A stretch of DNA of 64,000 bases from positions 682,001-746,000 of the forward strand of contig NZ_JAFLNC010000002.1 in assembly GCF_017313765.1 (NCBI RefSeq), read 5' to 3'. The DNA comes from Sneathiella sedimenti. Its GTDB lineage: Bacteria; Pseudomonadota; Alphaproteobacteria; Sneathiellales; Sneathiellaceae. The notes beneath the pieces are model-generated. The model searched no databases, was not told the origin of the DNA, and was given only the letters and a program-made list of their open reading frames with translations. The position numbers and the translations under genes are program-made. Of this stretch, positions 43,788 to 54,854 are shown in pieces; position 1 is the first letter of the stretch; each line of letters opens with the position of its first letter.

Positions 43788-44585
43788 TTAATTTTTCTTA
43801 ACCGGGTTGTCATCATCGTCGAATGACATATCCGGCAATTGTGTCGAATTGCTGGCACCGTTAAGAATCATGTTGTTTCGATTCTGTCGGTACAGACTTC
43901 TGATCGCCGCATAGAAATCGATGGAGTTTTTCTCGATTTCATCAAGGGCTTCAATCGCGCGGGACCTTTGGTCGATCCCGTTTACTGCCCAGCGAACAGC
44001 GCCGGCATGCTCAATGCCGTTTTCTTTTGCCGCGTAATTGACAGGGTCAAGATAGTAATCGGCAATTCCGCCAACGGCGGCACGCGTTGTTCTCGGTCCG
44101 AGGACGGGAATAACGAGATAGGGACCTTCCTGAATGCCCCATTTGGCAAAGGTCTGACCCATATCTTCTGAAGGGGTGTTCAGCTTGGCCACGTCAAACA
44201 GGCCGCCAACGCCCAGGAACGTATTGGTAAAGAACGCGCCCATATTATCGCCGGCACCGTTCAGGTCACCCTGCAGGACATTATTGATCAGGTAGATCGG
44301 CTGCGACAGGTTGGTCAGGAAATTGGTTACGCTGTCGCGCACAGCCTCAGGCAAAACACCTCGGTACATTTCCGCCACCGGTTTGAGGAACAGCGCATCA
44401 AGGGCGTAGTTCACATCAAAGAAATAGCGGTTCATGGGTTCCAGGGGATCATAAACCTCGTCATACATCACAGCAACGGCTTTGCCATCCTTCTGCTGTG
44501 GTGACGCACAGCCACTGACTGCAACAAGAAGGGCAATCGCCGTTAAACCGGCTGTTAAGGAGGATGATTTTGAACGCAAACCCAT
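43788..44585 (-). CDS. mlaA: MlaA/VacJ outer-membrane lipoprotein
   Basis: A 265-residue lipoprotein with lipobox AVSGCA. The conserved VacJ core includes YDPLEPMNRYFFDVNYALD, NFLTNLSQPIYLINNVLQGD, TFLGVGGLFDVA and WGIQEGPYLVIPVLGPRTTR. MlaA extracts misplaced phospholipids from the outer leaflet and hands them to MlaC. The chosen ATG at 44585 follows GGAAAAG. An upstream in-frame ATG at 44630 would precede the signal peptide by 15 residues. It heads the mlaA-mlaC unit and has an acidic C-terminus. Confidence 0.94.
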   Translation of the reverse strand: MGLRSKSSSLTAGLTAIALLVAVSGCASPQQKDGKAVAVMYDEVYDPLEPMNRYFFDVNYALDALFLKPVAEMYRGVLPEAVRDSVTNFLTNLSQPIYLINNVLQGDLNGAGDNMGAFFTNTFLGVGGLFDVAKLNTPSEDMGQTFAKWGIQEGPYLVIPVLGPRTTRAAVGGIADYYLDPVNYAAKENGIEHAGAVRWAVNGIDQRSRAIEALDEIEKNSIDFYAAIRSLYRQNRNNMILNGASNSTQLPDMSFDDDDNPVKKN

Positions 44586-44901
44586 TTTTATCTTTTCCAA
44601 CTCAGTACCTGTGATCCGGAAGTGAGGCATAATCTATCCGGTAAGAGTTACCAAAGTCTTTAACCTTTTTAGTTAACTCTGTTTAACTGCATTTCACAAT
44701 AAAACAATAGTCCTAGACGAAGACAACCTCCGACGTTGTAACTATCATATGGCTAAATCCAACGCGAGTCGCTGCTTTTTCAGGTTAACAGAATACTTTT
44801 ATGGTGTGGCGAAAAAGTCGCGGATAGGGTTATAATTTTCCTGTACAAAGATATAAGGATATGTTTATATCATTTAAATTAATGATTTTATTGAGGTTGA
44901 T
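44586..44901. other. 316-base divergent intergenic region between mlaA and sahR
   Basis: AT-rich region that carries the promoters of both divergent units. The sahR side has a perfect TATAAT and a palindrome. No further gene or recognised riboswitch was found. In particular I did not see a SAM-II pattern. Confidence 0.5.
44831..44871 (+). promoter_or_regulatory. candidate -10 and SahR-type operator before sahR-metF-metH
   Basis: A perfect TATAAT lies at 44831-44836, with only a poor -35 upstream. GATAATA-like arms follow: GATATAA (44850-44856) and TTATATC (44865-44871) form a perfect seven-base inverted repeat with an eight-base spacer. It lies just after the expected start of transcription, a good place for a repressor of the ArsR family. 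Confidence 0.55.
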
Positions 44902-45861
44902 GTGGAAAATCTGCTCCAGGGATTACGGGCCGCCGGGGAAGAGACCCGGCTCAGGTTGCTGGTTCTCTGTGGCCATTCTGAACTGACTGTCAGTGAACTG
45001 ACACAGATTCTCGGTCAGAGCCAGCCCCGTGTTTCCCGTCACCTGAAACTTCTCTGTGAAGCAGGCCTGCTCGACCGATATCAGGAGGGGAGCTGGGTTT
45101 TCTACCGGCTGTCGGCGAAGAACAATGCCTCTCTGCTGGCCCGAACGCTGGTTGATCTGGTGCCCGAGGCTGACCCCATCGTATCGCGTGATCTGGACAG
45201 GCTCGAATCCGTCAAGAAGGCGCGGATCATGGCCTCAGAGGAGTATTTCCGTGAAAATGCCGCCCGCTGGCGGGAAATTCGGTCGCTGCATGTACCGGAA
45301 GAGGCCGTAGAGGAGGCGTTGCTGGACCTTACCAAGGGGCACAAGATTTCTGATTTTCTCGATATCGGCACTGGCACCGGCCGGATGCTGGAGCTGTTCG
45401 GCCCCAAGGTCACCCATGCCATCGGCGTTGATACCAGCCGGGAAATGCTGTCCTTTGCCCGCACGGCAATTGAGGATGCAGGGCTCAGGAATTGCCAGGT
45501 ACGCCTTGCGGATATGTATAACCTGCCGTTTACCAACCAGTCCCAGGACGCCATCGTGATCCATCAGGTGCTGCATTATGCGGAGGATCCCGCCGTCGCC
45601 ATCCGGGAGGCCGCCCGTCTTCTGCGCAGCGGCGGCATCCTGGCCATTGTTGATTTTGCGCCCCATACGCTCGACAGCCTGCGTACAGAGCATGCCCATC
45701 GCCATATGGGGTTTGACGAGGACAGCATCCGGGCGAACTGCATCGAGGCCGGCCTTGAACCGAAAGACTTCACGGTGCTCAAGGGTGACCCTCTTACCGT
45801 TAATATCTGGACGGCCGTTCCGGCCGCCATCGCGCAATCCAAAGGAGCCGTCGCGTTATGA
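44902..45861 (+). CDS. sahR: SahR-type ArsR-family regulator with SAM-dependent methyltransferase-like domain
   Basis: A 319-residue fusion. Residues about 10-85 form an ArsR winged helix (VSELTQILGQSQPRVSRHLKLLCEAGLL). Residues about 145-265 form a class I methyltransferase fold with DIGTGTGRMLELFG at 154-167. This is the architecture of SahR, which senses S-adenosylhomocysteine and controls methionine-cycle genes in proteobacteria (established knowledge). Its position directly before metF and metH supports that. Start is GTG with TTGAGG upstream. Its stop overlaps the metF start (ATGA). Catalytic activity of the second domain is not implied. Confidence 0.87.
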   Translation: MENLLQGLRAAGEETRLRLLVLCGHSELTVSELTQILGQSQPRVSRHLKLLCEAGLLDRYQEGSWVFYRLSAKNNASLLARTLVDLVPEADPIVSRDLDRLESVKKARIMASEEYFRENAARWREIRSLHVPEEAVEEALLDLTKGHKISDFLDIGTGTGRMLELFGPKVTHAIGVDTSREMLSFARTAIEDAGLRNCQVRLADMYNLPFTNQSQDAIVIHQVLHYAEDPAVAIREAARLLRSGGILAIVDFAPHTLDSLRTEHAHRHMGFDEDSIRANCIEAGLEPKDFTVLKGDPLTVNIWTAVPAAIAQSKGAVAL

Positions 45862-46787
45862 TTATGTCAGGAATACCGGAACGGGATAATATTTCCGGCG
45901 GTGTGTTGGGTGCGCAGGCGCGCAATCGCGTTGATGTGTCGTTTGAATTCTTCCCGCCAACATCGGACGCCCTCGCGGAAAAACACTGGCAGGCATTAAC
46001 CCGGCTTGCGCCGCTGAACCCGAAGTTCGTCTCAGTAACATATGGGGCTGGCGGCTCAACGCGGGAGCGGACCCATTCACTTGTCAGCCGTATCCGCCAG
46101 GAGACAGCGTTGGAACCGGCAGCACATCTGACCTGTGTTGGTGCGACCCGCGATGAGCTTGAGGAAGTTGCCGAGCAATATTGGTCGAGCGGTATACGAC
46201 ATCTGGTCGCCTTGCGCGGTGATCCGCCAGAGGGCTATGACAGCTTCAAGCCGCATCCGGGCGGGTTCGCGGGCTCGGTCGAGCTGATCGAGTTCCTGCG
46301 GAAAAAGCATGATTTCGAAATTTCCGTCGGCTGCTACCCGGAAATTCATCCCGATGCAAAGTCCAGCCTTGCCGATATCGACTATCTCAAGCGCAAGATG
46401 GACGCGGGCGCAACGCGGGCGATCACACAGTTCTTCTTCGATCCGGAAGTATATCTCCGGTTTGTGGATCGTGCCCGCGCGCATGGCATCACCATACCGA
46501 TCGTGCCGGGTATCCTTCCGGTTACGAGCTATTCAAAAATCCGTCAGTTCAGCAAACAGTGCGGCACCCAGGTGCCTGCCTGGCTGACCCATCTGTTCGA
46601 GGATCTGGATGAGGACCCGGCGACGCGCAATCTGGTTGCCGCGATGGTCGCGTCCGAGCAGTGCCTGCAACTCCAGAGGGCCGGCGTTACGGATTTTCAT
46701 TTTTATACGTTGAACCGGGCAGACCTGGTCTATTCTGTCTGTCATACACTTGGGCTGCGGCCTGAACAAAGTTCTGTAACTGTCTAA
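45858..46787 (+). CDS. metF: 5,10-methylenetetrahydrofolate reductase
   Basis: FAD enzyme that makes 5-methyltetrahydrofolate, the methyl donor for methionine synthase. The 309 residues contain [61 protein letters not shown] and [19 protein letters not shown], all family signatures. Four bases overlap the sahR end, so translation is coupled. It precedes metH by 31 bases. Confidence 0.97.
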   Translation: MIMSGIPERDNISGGVLGAQARNRVDVSFEFFPPTSDALAEKHWQALTRLAPLNPKFVSVTYGAGGSTRERTHSLVSRIRQETALEPAAHLTCVGATRDELEEVAEQYWSSGIRHLVALRGDPPEGYDSFKPHPGGFAGSVELIEFLRKKHDFEISVGCYPEIHPDAKSSLADIDYLKRKMDAGATRAITQFFFDPEVYLRFVDRARAHGITIPIVPGILPVTSYSKIRQFSKQCGTQVPAWLTHLFEDLDEDPATRNLVAAMVASEQCLQLQRAGVTDFHFYTLNRADLVYSVCHTLGLRPEQSSVTV

Positions 46788-46818
46788 ATTAATTAATTTA
46801 TTGAATAAAGGTCATTCC

Positions 46819-49800
46819 ATGCAGAAGTCACCGGCATTTGCTGAACTCGAGGCTATTCTGGACAAGAGGATCATGGTTCTTGATGGCGCCATGGGCACGA
46901 TGATCCAGGGATTTCGCCTGACGGAGGAGGATTACCGGGGAACATTATATGCAAATGTCAGTAATGACCTCAAAGGCAACAATGACCTTCTGACCCTGAC
47001 CAAGCCGGATGTGATTGAGAAGATTCACGATGATTTCCTTGCTGCGGGATCAGATATCCTGGAGACCAATACCTTCAATTCCACCTCGATCGCGCAGGCG
47101 GATTACAAGCTTGAAAAGGCGGTCTATGAGCTGAACAAGCAGGGGGCGGCACTCGCCCGCAAGGTGGCAGACCGCTGGACGGAGAAGACGCCGGACAAGC
47201 CGCGGTTTGTGGCGGGTGTTCTTGGGCCGACCAACCGGACGGCATCGATCTCGCCAGACGTGAATGATCCGGGCTATCGCAATGTTTCCTTTGATGAATT
47301 GGTCGAGGCCTATGATGAGGCGCTGCGCGGGCTGATCGATGGCGGGGCGCAGATCATCCTGATCGAGACCGTGTTTGACAGTCTTAACTGCAAGGCCGCC
47401 ATTTATGCGGTGCTCAGCTATTTCGAGGAAACCGGCGTTCGTCACCCCGTTATGGTTTCCGGCACCATCACCGATGCGTCGGGGCGGACCCTCTCGGGCC
47501 AGACGGCGGAAGCATTCTGGGCTTCCATGTCGCATGTGCAACCAATCAGTATCGGGTTCAATTGTGCTTTGGGTGCCAAGGACTTGCGGCCTCATGTTCA
47601 ATCAGTCTCGCATGTCGCGACGGCGCGGGTCAGCGTCCATCCGAACGCCGGGCTTCCCAATGAGCTGGGCGACTATGACGATACCCCGGCCTATATGGCC
47701 GAACAATTGGGCGAGTTTGCGAAGAGCGGCCTTGTGAACATCGTTGGCGGGTGCTGCGGGACGCGTCCTGAACATATTGCGGCGATAACCGAGGCGGTTG
47801 CCGGTGTTGCGCCGCGCAAGATCCCCGAACTGGAGCCTGTCTGCCGCCTGAGCGGGCTGGAACCGCTTTATCTGGACGATGTGGCCGGCTTTATCAATGT
47901 CGGCGAACGGACGAATGTCGCCGGTTCCGCCAAGTTCAAGAAGCTGGTGATGGAGGGGGACTATGACACCGCCCTCGATATTGCGCGGGAACAGGTGATT
48001 AACGGGGCGCAGATTGTCGATGTGAACATGGATGACGCCATGCTGGACGCCAAATCCGCCATGACGACCTTCCTCAACCTCATCGCTTCGGAGCCGGATA
48101 TCAGCCGGGTGCCGATCATGATCGACAGCTCCAAATGGGAGGTGTTGCAGGCCGGGCTGAAAACTGTGCAGGGCAAGGGTGTTGTCAACTCCATCAGCCT
48201 GAAGGAGGGCGAGGAGGAGTTTATCGCCCATGCCCGGGAAATCCGCCGGTTTGGCGCGGCGGCCGTGGTCATGGCCTTTGATGAGGACGGGCAGGCGGAC
48301 AGCAAGGAACGGATGATCGAGATCTGCACACGGTCGTATAAGATTTTGACGGAAGTCGTTGATTTTCCTCCCGAAGATATCATTTTCGACCCCAACATCT
48401 TTCCCATTGCGACGGGTATTGATGAGCATCGCAATTTCTCCCGCGACTATATTGAGGCGACGCGCGAGCTGAAGGCCACGCTGCCCTATATCCAGATTAG
48501 CGGCGGCGTCAGTAACATGTCCTTCTCGCTCCGGGGCAACAACCCCATGCGCGAGGCGATGCATTCGGTCTTCCTCTATCACGCGATCCAGGCGGGCATG
48601 GATATGGGCATCGTGAACGCGGGCCAGCTCGCCGTCTATTCCGATATCCCGGAAGACCTGCGCGACAGGATCGAGGATGTGGTTTTCAACAAGCGCGACG
48701 ACGCGACGGAACGCCTGCTTGAGGTGGCGGAACAGGCCATCGGCCAGAAGCGGAGCAATGTCGTTGATTTAACCTGGCGCGAAGGGACGGTCGGTGAACG
48801 GCTCACCCATGCGCTGGTGAAGGGAATCTCCGATTATATCATCGAGGATACGGAAGAGGCCCGCCTTCAGTTCCCTCGGCCCATCCAGGTGATCGAGGGG
48901 CCGTTGATGGATGGCATGAATGTGGTTGGCGACCTGTTCGGATCGGGCAAGATGTTCCTGCCGCAGGTGGTGAAAAGTGCGCGCGTCATGAAGCAGGCGG
49001 TGGCGCATCTTCTGCCCTTTATCGAGGCGGAGAAGGACAAGAGCGGGGAATCCCAGACCAAGGGCAAGGTCCTGATGGCGACGGTCAAGGGCGATGTGCA
49101 TGACATTGGCAAGAACATCGTTGGCGTCGTCCTGCAATGTAACAATTTCGAGGTGATCGACCTCGGCGTGATGGTGCCTTACCCGAAAATTCTCGAGACG
49201 GCGATTGCTGAAAAGGTCGATATCATTGGTCTTTCCGGGCTGATCACGCCGTCGCTTGAGGAAATGGCGACAGTCGCTGCGGAAATGCAGCGTCAGGGAT
49301 TCCAGTTGCCGCTGCTGATCGGCGGGGCGACCACCTCGAAGGTGCATACGGCCCTCAAGATCGCGCCGCAATATGACGGGACGACAATCTATGTGACGGA
49401 CGCGTCCCGCGCCGTCGGCATCGCCACCAAGCTGACCAGCAACGAGAATAACCAGGAGCTGCGCGACAGCATCAAGATCGAGTATGAACAGGTGCGGGAG
49501 AATTACCTGAAAAAATCCCGCCCCGATCAGCAATTCACGCTGGAGGAAGCACGCGCAAATGCCGTGCCGATCGACTGGTCAGAGTATCAGCCGCCGGTAC
49601 CGCCCTTTCCGGGCCTGAATGAGTTTCAGAACATCAACCTGGCGCGCTTGCGGGAGTATATCGACTGGTCGCCCTTCTTCCGGACGTGGGAGCTTGCGGG
49701 GCATTTCCCGAAAATCCTGAAGGATGAGGTTGTGGGTGAAACCGCGACCGAGCTTTATAACGATGCGACGGCCATGCTGGACAAGATCATCGAAGAGAAA

Positions 49801-50526
49801 TGGCTGACCGCGAAGGCAGTTGTGGGGCTGTTCCCGGCGGCACGGGACGGGGATGACGTGATCGTCTATACGGATGACAGTCGGACTGAGGAAAAACATC
49901 GCTTCCACTTCCTGCGGCAACAGATGATGCGGAAAAACGGGCGCGCCAACCACAGCCTCGCGGATTATATCGCGCCGGTGGACAGCGGCCTGAAGGACTA
50001 TATCGGTGCCTTTGCCGTGACGGCGGGTCTCGGTATTGAAGCAAAGCTTGAGGAATTCAAGCGAACCCATGATGATTACAGCAGTATTATGCTGAAAGCA
50101 CTCGCGGATCGACTGGCCGAGGCCATGGCTGAATATATCCATCAGCAGACGCGCAAGGAGCTCTGGGCCTATGCCCGTGACGAGCAACTCAGCAATGAGG
50201 ACCTGATCCGCGAAAGCTATCAGGGCATACGCCCGGCGCCCGGTTATCCGGCCTGCCCGGAACATTCGGAAAAACGCGGGCTGTTCGATCTGCTGGAGGC
50301 GGAAAAGCGGGTCGGTATCGAGCTTACCGAGAGTTTCGCCATGATGCCGGCATCGTCGGTATCGGGACTGTATTTCTCCCATCCGGATGCCCGTTATTTC
50401 GGGATCGGCAATGTCGGTCGCGATCAGGTGGAGGATTACGCCAAGCGCAAGGATATTTCCCCTGACGCGGCGGAGCGGCTGCTCGCCTCTAACCTCGCCT
50501 ATGAGCGGGTTCGCCGGGCGAGCTAA
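46819..50526 (+). CDS. metH: cobalamin-dependent methionine synthase
   Basis: A full-length enzyme of 1235 residues. Module 1 binds homocysteine and zinc ([11 protein letters not shown] near 247 and GGCCGTRP near 311). Module 2 is the pterin-binding barrel ([18 protein letters not shown], then [10 protein letters not shown]). Module 3 binds B12, with the DVHDIGKN motif (DxHxxG) near 758. Module 4 is the SAM-dependent activation domain, ending in [22 protein letters not shown]. Only one polypeptide is needed here, unlike the split forms of some rhizobia. ATG at 46819 follows AAAGG. A TTG at 46801 is in frame. It implies cobalamin supply or synthesis. Confidence 0.97.
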   Translation: MQKSPAFAELEAILDKRIMVLDGAMGTMIQGFRLTEEDYRGTLYANVSNDLKGNNDLLTLTKPDVIEKIHDDFLAAGSDILETNTFNSTSIAQADYKLEKAVYELNKQGAALARKVADRWTEKTPDKPRFVAGVLGPTNRTASISPDVNDPGYRNVSFDELVEAYDEALRGLIDGGAQIILIETVFDSLNCKAAIYAVLSYFEETGVRHPVMVSGTITDASGRTLSGQTAEAFWASMSHVQPISIGFNCALGAKDLRPHVQSVSHVATARVSVHPNAGLPNELGDYDDTPAYMAEQLGEFAKSGLVNIVGGCCGTRPEHIAAITEAVAGVAPRKIPELEPVCRLSGLEPLYLDDVAGFINVGERTNVAGSAKFKKLVMEGDYDTALDIAREQVINGAQIVDVNMDDAMLDAKSAMTTFLNLIASEPDISRVPIMIDSSKWEVLQAGLKTVQGKGVVNSISLKEGEEEFIAHAREIRRFGAAAVVMAFDEDGQADSKERMIEICTRSYKILTEVVDFPPEDIIFDPNIFPIATGIDEHRNFSRDYIEATRELKATLPYIQISGGVSNMSFSLRGNNPMREAMHSVFLYHAIQAGMDMGIVNAGQLAVYSDIPEDLRDRIEDVVFNKRDDATERLLEVAEQAIGQKRSNVVDLTWREGTVGERLTHALVKGISDYIIEDTEEARLQFPRPIQVIEGPLMDGMNVVGDLFGSGKMFLPQVVKSARVMKQAVAHLLPFIEAEKDKSGESQTKGKVLMATVKGDVHDIGKNIVGVVLQCNNFEVIDLGVMVPYPKILETAIAEKVDIIGLSGLITPSLEEMATVAAEMQRQGFQLPLLIGGATTSKVHTALKIAPQYDGTTIYVTDASRAVGIATKLTSNENNQELRDSIKIEYEQVRENYLKKSRPDQQFTLEEARANAVPIDWSEYQPPVPPFPGLNEFQNINLARLREYIDWSPFFRTWELAGHFPKILKDEVVGETATELYNDATAMLDKIIEEKWLTAKAVVGLFPAARDGDDVIVYTDDSRTEEKHRFHFLRQQMMRKNGRANHSLADYIAPVDSGLKDYIGAFAVTAGLGIEAKLEEFKRTHDDYSSIMLKALADRLAEAMAEYIHQQTRKELWAYARDEQLSNEDLIRESYQGIRPAPGYPACPEHSEKRGLFDLLEAEKRVGIELTESFAMMPASSVSGLYFSHPDARYFGIGNVGRDQVEDYAKRKDISPDAAERLLASNLAYERVRRAS

Positions 50527-50611
50527 GCGCCCCAAGCAGATGACGCAAAGTTGATTTTCCGGTGATCGGCGCCGCGGCGATAATGCGGTCGGTCACAGAC
50601 GGAGGGATTTT

Positions 50612-51067
50612 ATGCGTGGATTTATCGCCGCGATCACACTGTTGCTTGCTCTCACAGGAGCAGGGACGGCCGTTGCCTTTGAGGAAGTGAACAAGAGCTA
50701 TCTCGGCGGGCTTGCCGTCGATGGCCATGACAGCACGGCCTATTTCACGAAATCGGGCCCCGCAGAAGGGGAGGATGAGTACAGCGTCGACTACAAGGGC
50801 GCAACCTGGCGCTTTGTCGACGCCAAAAGCCGCGATCTTTTCGCCGCCGATCCGGAAAGCTATGCCCCGCAGTATGGCGGCTATTGCTCCAACCAGATGA
50901 GCCTTGGCAATTTATCGGACGTTGACCCCGGCGTCTGGCTGATCTTTGACGGCAAGCTCTATCTCTTCGGGCATGATGCGGGCCGCATCCGCTGGCAGAA
51001 CACGGGCATTGCCGAGCGGATCAAGGACGCAGATCAAAACTGGCAGAAATATCTCGCCAGCAAATAA
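50612..51067 (+). CDS. exported YHS-domain protein
   Basis: A 151-residue protein with a signal peptide (LTGAGTAVA). A YHS-type domain follows: LAVDGHDSTAYFTKSGPAEG, then YKGATWRFVDAKSRDLFAADPESYAPQYGGYCSNQMS. YHS domains are associated with metal or heavy-metal contexts, but function is not established. The protein is probably periplasmic. GGAGG lies before the ATG. It ends directly at the convergent hydantoinase gene. It follows metH, but no functional link is evident. Confidence 0.85.
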   Translation: MRGFIAAITLLLALTGAGTAVAFEEVNKSYLGGLAVDGHDSTAYFTKSGPAEGEDEYSVDYKGATWRFVDAKSRDLFAADPESYAPQYGGYCSNQMSLGNLSDVDPGVWLIFDGKLYLFGHDAGRIRWQNTGIAERIKDADQNWQKYLASK

Positions 51068-54000
51068 CTACTTCCCGTAACCACCCCCGCTTGGCGTCTG
51101 GATAACGAAGATATCGTTCGCCGCCATCTCGGTCTTGTCGCGGCCCTCAAGATACTCGATTTCACCGTTCGTGCGGATCACCCATTGCTTGCCGACCTCG
51201 CCATCCGCCCCGCCCTTGAGGCCAAAGGGCGGCACAACGCGGTGACTGGAGAGAAGCGCCGCCGACATCGGTTCATGAAAGCGGATCTTGCGTAACGTCC
51301 CGTCGCCGCCCTTATGCGTGCCCTTGCCGCCGGAATTCTTGCTAATCTCAAAGCTTTCGAGCGTCACCGGGAAGCGCCATTCCAGCACCTCCGGGTCGGT
51401 CAGGCGGGAATTTGTCATATGGGTATGAACGGCACTGGTGCCGTCGAAATCAGGACCCGCGCCGGAGCCGCCGCAGATCGTCTCGTAATACTGGTAGGTC
51501 GCGTTGCCGAAGGTAAAGTTATTCATGGTGCCCTGCGCCGCCGCCATCACACCCAGAGCGCCGAACAGGCAGTCGGTGATGCATTGCGATGTCTCGACAT
51601 TGCCCGCCACAACAGCCGCCGGATATTCCGGTGACAGCATGGAGCGTTCCGGCACGATAATCTCCAGCGGTTTCAGGCAGCCGGCGTTCAGGGGAATGTC
51701 ACTCTCAACCAGACAGCGGAACACATAAAGCACCGCCGCCGTGGTGACCGCTCTCGGCGCATTGTAATTGGTTGGATGCTGGCCGCTGGTCCCGGTGAAG
51801 TCGATACGGGCTGTGCGCGCCTCCTTATTGATTGAGATTTTGACCTTGATCTCATAGCCGTCATCGAGGGCATAGCTGAAGGAACCGTCTTTCAGCACAT
51901 CGAGCACGCGGCGCACGGATTCTTCCGCGTTATCCTGCACATGGCCCATATAGGCATGAACAACCTCAAGGCCGAAGTGATCGACCATCCGGCGCAGTTC
52001 CTGAATGCCTTTTTCACAAGCCGCGATCTGCGCCTTCAAATCGGCCATATTCTGGTCCGTATTGCGGGACGGATATTTGCCGGATTTCAGGATATCGACA
52101 ATCTCGTCTTCCAGCAGCTTGCCACCATCGACCAGCAGGACATTGTCAAGAATGACGCCTTCCTCCTCCACCGTGCGGCTGTCGGGGGGCATGGAGCCGG
52201 GCGTTGTGCCGCCGATATCCGCGTGATGGCCGCGACTCGCGACGTAGAAGAGAACGTCCTTGCCCGCCAGATCGAACACCGGCGTGATCACAGTAACATC
52301 GGGCAGATGCGTGCCGCCGTTATAGGGGGCGTTCAGGACAAAGACATCGCCCGCCTTCATCGTTGCTTTATGCTTGGTGATCACGGCCTTGATGCTTTCG
52401 GACATGGAGCCGAGATGCACCGGCATATGCGGCGCGTTGGCGATCAGGTCACCATTGAGGTCAAACACCGCACAGGAGAAATCAAGCCGTTCCTTGATAT
52501 TCACCGAATAGGCGGTTTTCTCCAGCACCGTGCCCATCTGTTCCGCAACATTCATGAAAAGATTGTTGAAAATCTCCAGCATGACCGGATCGACTTCCGT
52601 GCCGATCGCCATTTCACGTTTAAGCTCCTCTGTCCGGGTCAGGACCAGATCGCCGCGATCCGTCATTTCCGCCTGCCAGCCGGGCTCGATCACATTTGTG
52701 CCGGTCTTTTCAACAATAACGGCCGGTCCGTCTATCTTTGCACGGACGGGCAGTTTATCGCGATCGTAGTAAGGGCATTTCTGCCAGCCATCGCCGATAT
52801 AGATTTCCTGCCGGGCGAGGGGAGTGGGCTTGGTATCGCCGCCTGCGTGGCGGAGGTCGCCGATCTTGTCGCCGATGCCGACGACCTCAACCGCGGCAGC
52901 TTCCACAATCATCGCTTTTCCCGGCGTGGTAAAGCCGAAGCGCTGGCGATGGGCCGCCTCGAACGCTTTGGTTACCCCCTCGAGCGGGCCATCATCGACA
53001 ACCATGGAGGTATCGGAGCCCTGATACTTGACATGGAGTTTGCGCTCGACCCGGATACGGGCGTCACTGACCCCTTGCGCGCGCATTTCCGCCAGCCCTT
53101 CGCTGGCGAGATCTTCGAGGGTTGCAGCGATATCGGCAAGAGCGGCGTCCGCCAGCGTCACCTCCATCGCCTTCTCCTTTAATACGCGAAGGTCGGCGAG
53201 CCCCATCCCGAAGGCGGAAAGAACGCCGGCGTAAGGATGCAGCAAAATTTTCTTCATGCCGAGACTGTCGGCGACCAGGCAGGCATGCTGTCCACCGGCA
53301 CCCCCGAAAGAGGTCAGCACATATTCAGAGACATCATAGCCGCGCTGGACGGAGATTTTCTTGATGGCGTTGGCCATATTCTCCACCGCGATGAAGAGAA
53401 AGCCGCGCGCAACTTCTTCCGGGCTGCGGTTGTCGCCGGTGGCGGCATTGATCTTCGCGGCAAGGGCCTCAAATTTTTCGCGGACCGTCCCGACGTCCAG
53501 CGGTTCGTCGGCATTGGGGCCAAAGACCTTGGGAAAGAAGTCCGGCGCGAGCTTGCCGAGCATGACATTGCAGTCGGTGACCGTCAGCGGTCCGCCCTTG
53601 CGGTAGCAGGCGGGGCCGGGATTGGCGCCCGCGCTGTCCGGGCCGACCTTGTACCTTGCCCCATCGAAATGCAGGATCGAGCCGCCGCCTGCCGCCACGG
53701 TGTGGATCAGCATCATGGGCGCGCGCATGCGCACACCGGCGACCTCGGTCTCGAAGGTGCGTTCATACTCCCCACCATAGTGGGAGACATCAGTCGACGT
53801 GCCGCCCATATCAAAGCCGATGACTTTCTCGAAACCGGCCATGGCGCTGGTCTGGACCATGCCGACGACGCCGCCCGCCGGACCGGAAAGAATGGCGTCC
53901 TTTCCTTGAAAGAAATGCGCATCTGTCAGGCCGCCGTTCGATTGCATGAACATCAGCCGCGTATCGCCGAGCTCGGACGCGACCCGGTCGACATAGCGGC

Positions 54001-54682
54001 GCAGGATAGGGGAGAGATAGGCATCGACCACGGTGGTGTCGCCCCGGCTGACCAGCTTCATCAGGGGGCTGGTCTCATGACTGGTGGAGACCTGCGTGTA
54101 GCCGATCTCTTTCGCGATTTTCGCGACGGCTTTCTCATGATCGGGATAGCGATAACCATGCATGAAGACAATGGCACAGGCGCGCAGGCCCGTATCATAG
54201 GCGGCCTGCAGCCTGGCGCGGGCCTCTTCCGTATCGAGAGGGCGGATCATCTCGCCGGTGGCGCCGACACGCTCCCTTACCTCGATCACGTGACTATAAA
54301 GCATCTCGGGTAGTTGAATGTTCAGGTCAAACAACCTTGGTCGCGTCTGGTACCCGATACGGAGGCTATCGCGGAACCCCTCCGTCGTGACAAAGACGAG
54401 AGGTTCGCCCTTGCGTTCCAGCAGCGCGTTGGTGGCGACCGTCGTGCCCATCTTGACCGCATCGATCTGGGAGGCCGGAATATCATCTTTTTTGTTGAGG
54501 CCGAGCAGGTCGCGAATGCCCTGCAGCGCCGCGTCCTCATACTGCTCCGGATTTTCGCTGAGGAGCTTATGGGTGACGATTTCGCCATCGGGCTTGCGCG
54601 CAACAAGGTCGGTAAAGGTGCCACCACGGTCAACCCAGATCTGCCATTCCTTCGTCGCCGCGTCATCCATTTTATTCGTCAT
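51068..54682 (-). CDS. 5-oxoprolinase/hydantoinase, fused HyuA-HyuB type
   Basis: A 1204-residue protein that fuses an N-terminal hydantoinase A/oxoprolinase domain with a hydantoinase B domain. The N-terminal part has the ATP-binding start WQIWVDRGGTFTDLVARKPDG and VIGFDMGGTSTDVSHYGG. The B domain contains FSCAVFDLNGDLIANAPHMPVHLGSM and ends in FVIQTPSGGGYGK. Family members hydrolyse 5-oxoproline to glutamate with ATP or open hydantoins. OplaH-like fusion proteins of this size usually act on 5-oxoproline, but that is inference. ATG at 54682 is preferred over 54799, which would precede the domain by 39 residues. Confidence 0.9.
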   Translation of the reverse strand: MTNKMDDAATKEWQIWVDRGGTFTDLVARKPDGEIVTHKLLSENPEQYEDAALQGIRDLLGLNKKDDIPASQIDAVKMGTTVATNALLERKGEPLVFVTTEGFRDSLRIGYQTRPRLFDLNIQLPEMLYSHVIEVRERVGATGEMIRPLDTEEARARLQAAYDTGLRACAIVFMHGYRYPDHEKAVAKIAKEIGYTQVSTSHETSPLMKLVSRGDTTVVDAYLSPILRRYVDRVASELGDTRLMFMQSNGGLTDAHFFQGKDAILSGPAGGVVGMVQTSAMAGFEKVIGFDMGGTSTDVSHYGGEYERTFETEVAGVRMRAPMMLIHTVAAGGGSILHFDGARYKVGPDSAGANPGPACYRKGGPLTVTDCNVMLGKLAPDFFPKVFGPNADEPLDVGTVREKFEALAAKINAATGDNRSPEEVARGFLFIAVENMANAIKKISVQRGYDVSEYVLTSFGGAGGQHACLVADSLGMKKILLHPYAGVLSAFGMGLADLRVLKEKAMEVTLADAALADIAATLEDLASEGLAEMRAQGVSDARIRVERKLHVKYQGSDTSMVVDDGPLEGVTKAFEAAHRQRFGFTTPGKAMIVEAAAVEVVGIGDKIGDLRHAGGDTKPTPLARQEIYIGDGWQKCPYYDRDKLPVRAKIDGPAVIVEKTGTNVIEPGWQAEMTDRGDLVLTRTEELKREMAIGTEVDPVMLEIFNNLFMNVAEQMGTVLEKTAYSVNIKERLDFSCAVFDLNGDLIANAPHMPVHLGSMSESIKAVITKHKATMKAGDVFVLNAPYNGGTHLPDVTVITPVFDLAGKDVLFYVASRGHHADIGGTTPGSMPPDSRTVEEEGVILDNVLLVDGGKLLEDEIVDILKSGKYPSRNTDQNMADLKAQIAACEKGIQELRRMVDHFGLEVVHAYMGHVQDNAEESVRRVLDVLKDGSFSYALDDGYEIKVKISINKEARTARIDFTGTSGQHPTNYNAPRAVTTAAVLYVFRCLVESDIPLNAGCLKPLEIIVPERSMLSPEYPAAVVAGNVETSQCITDCLFGALGVMAAAQGTMNNFTFGNATYQYYETICGGSGAGPDFDGTSAVHTHMTNSRLTDPEVLEWRFPVTLESFEISKNSGGKGTHKGGDGTLRKIRFHEPMSAALLSSHRVVPPFGLKGGADGEVGKQWVIRTNGEIEYLEGRDKTEMAANDIFVIQTPSGGGYGK

Positions 54683-54854
54683 AGTTTCTCTCAACCGAAG
54701 CCATATAGATCCCGTGCGCGCCACCGGACACCTCAAATGCTTATCATCAGGCACTGGCGCAGGTAAAGCCGTATTGGTGAAAGATTTCACCGCTTTCACG
54801 GAATCGCAATGCCGGACGTTTCTGAGGCAGGAGAAATTCAGGAAAGCGGCTCAA

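Noticed and set aside
44586-44901. SAM riboswitch upstream of the methionine genes
   Set aside because: I looked for a SAM-II-like pattern and saw none. A protein regulator with a palindrome explains the context better.
51941-53182. Plus-strand open frame of 413 codons inside the hydantoinase gene
   Set aside because: Antisense shadow of a clearly coding minus-strand gene, with His/Arg-rich composition and no recognisable domain.
54318-54854. Upstream extension of the methyltransferase gene
   Set aside because: The extension is antisense to the hydantoinase gene. The usable start with a ribosome site is at 54855.
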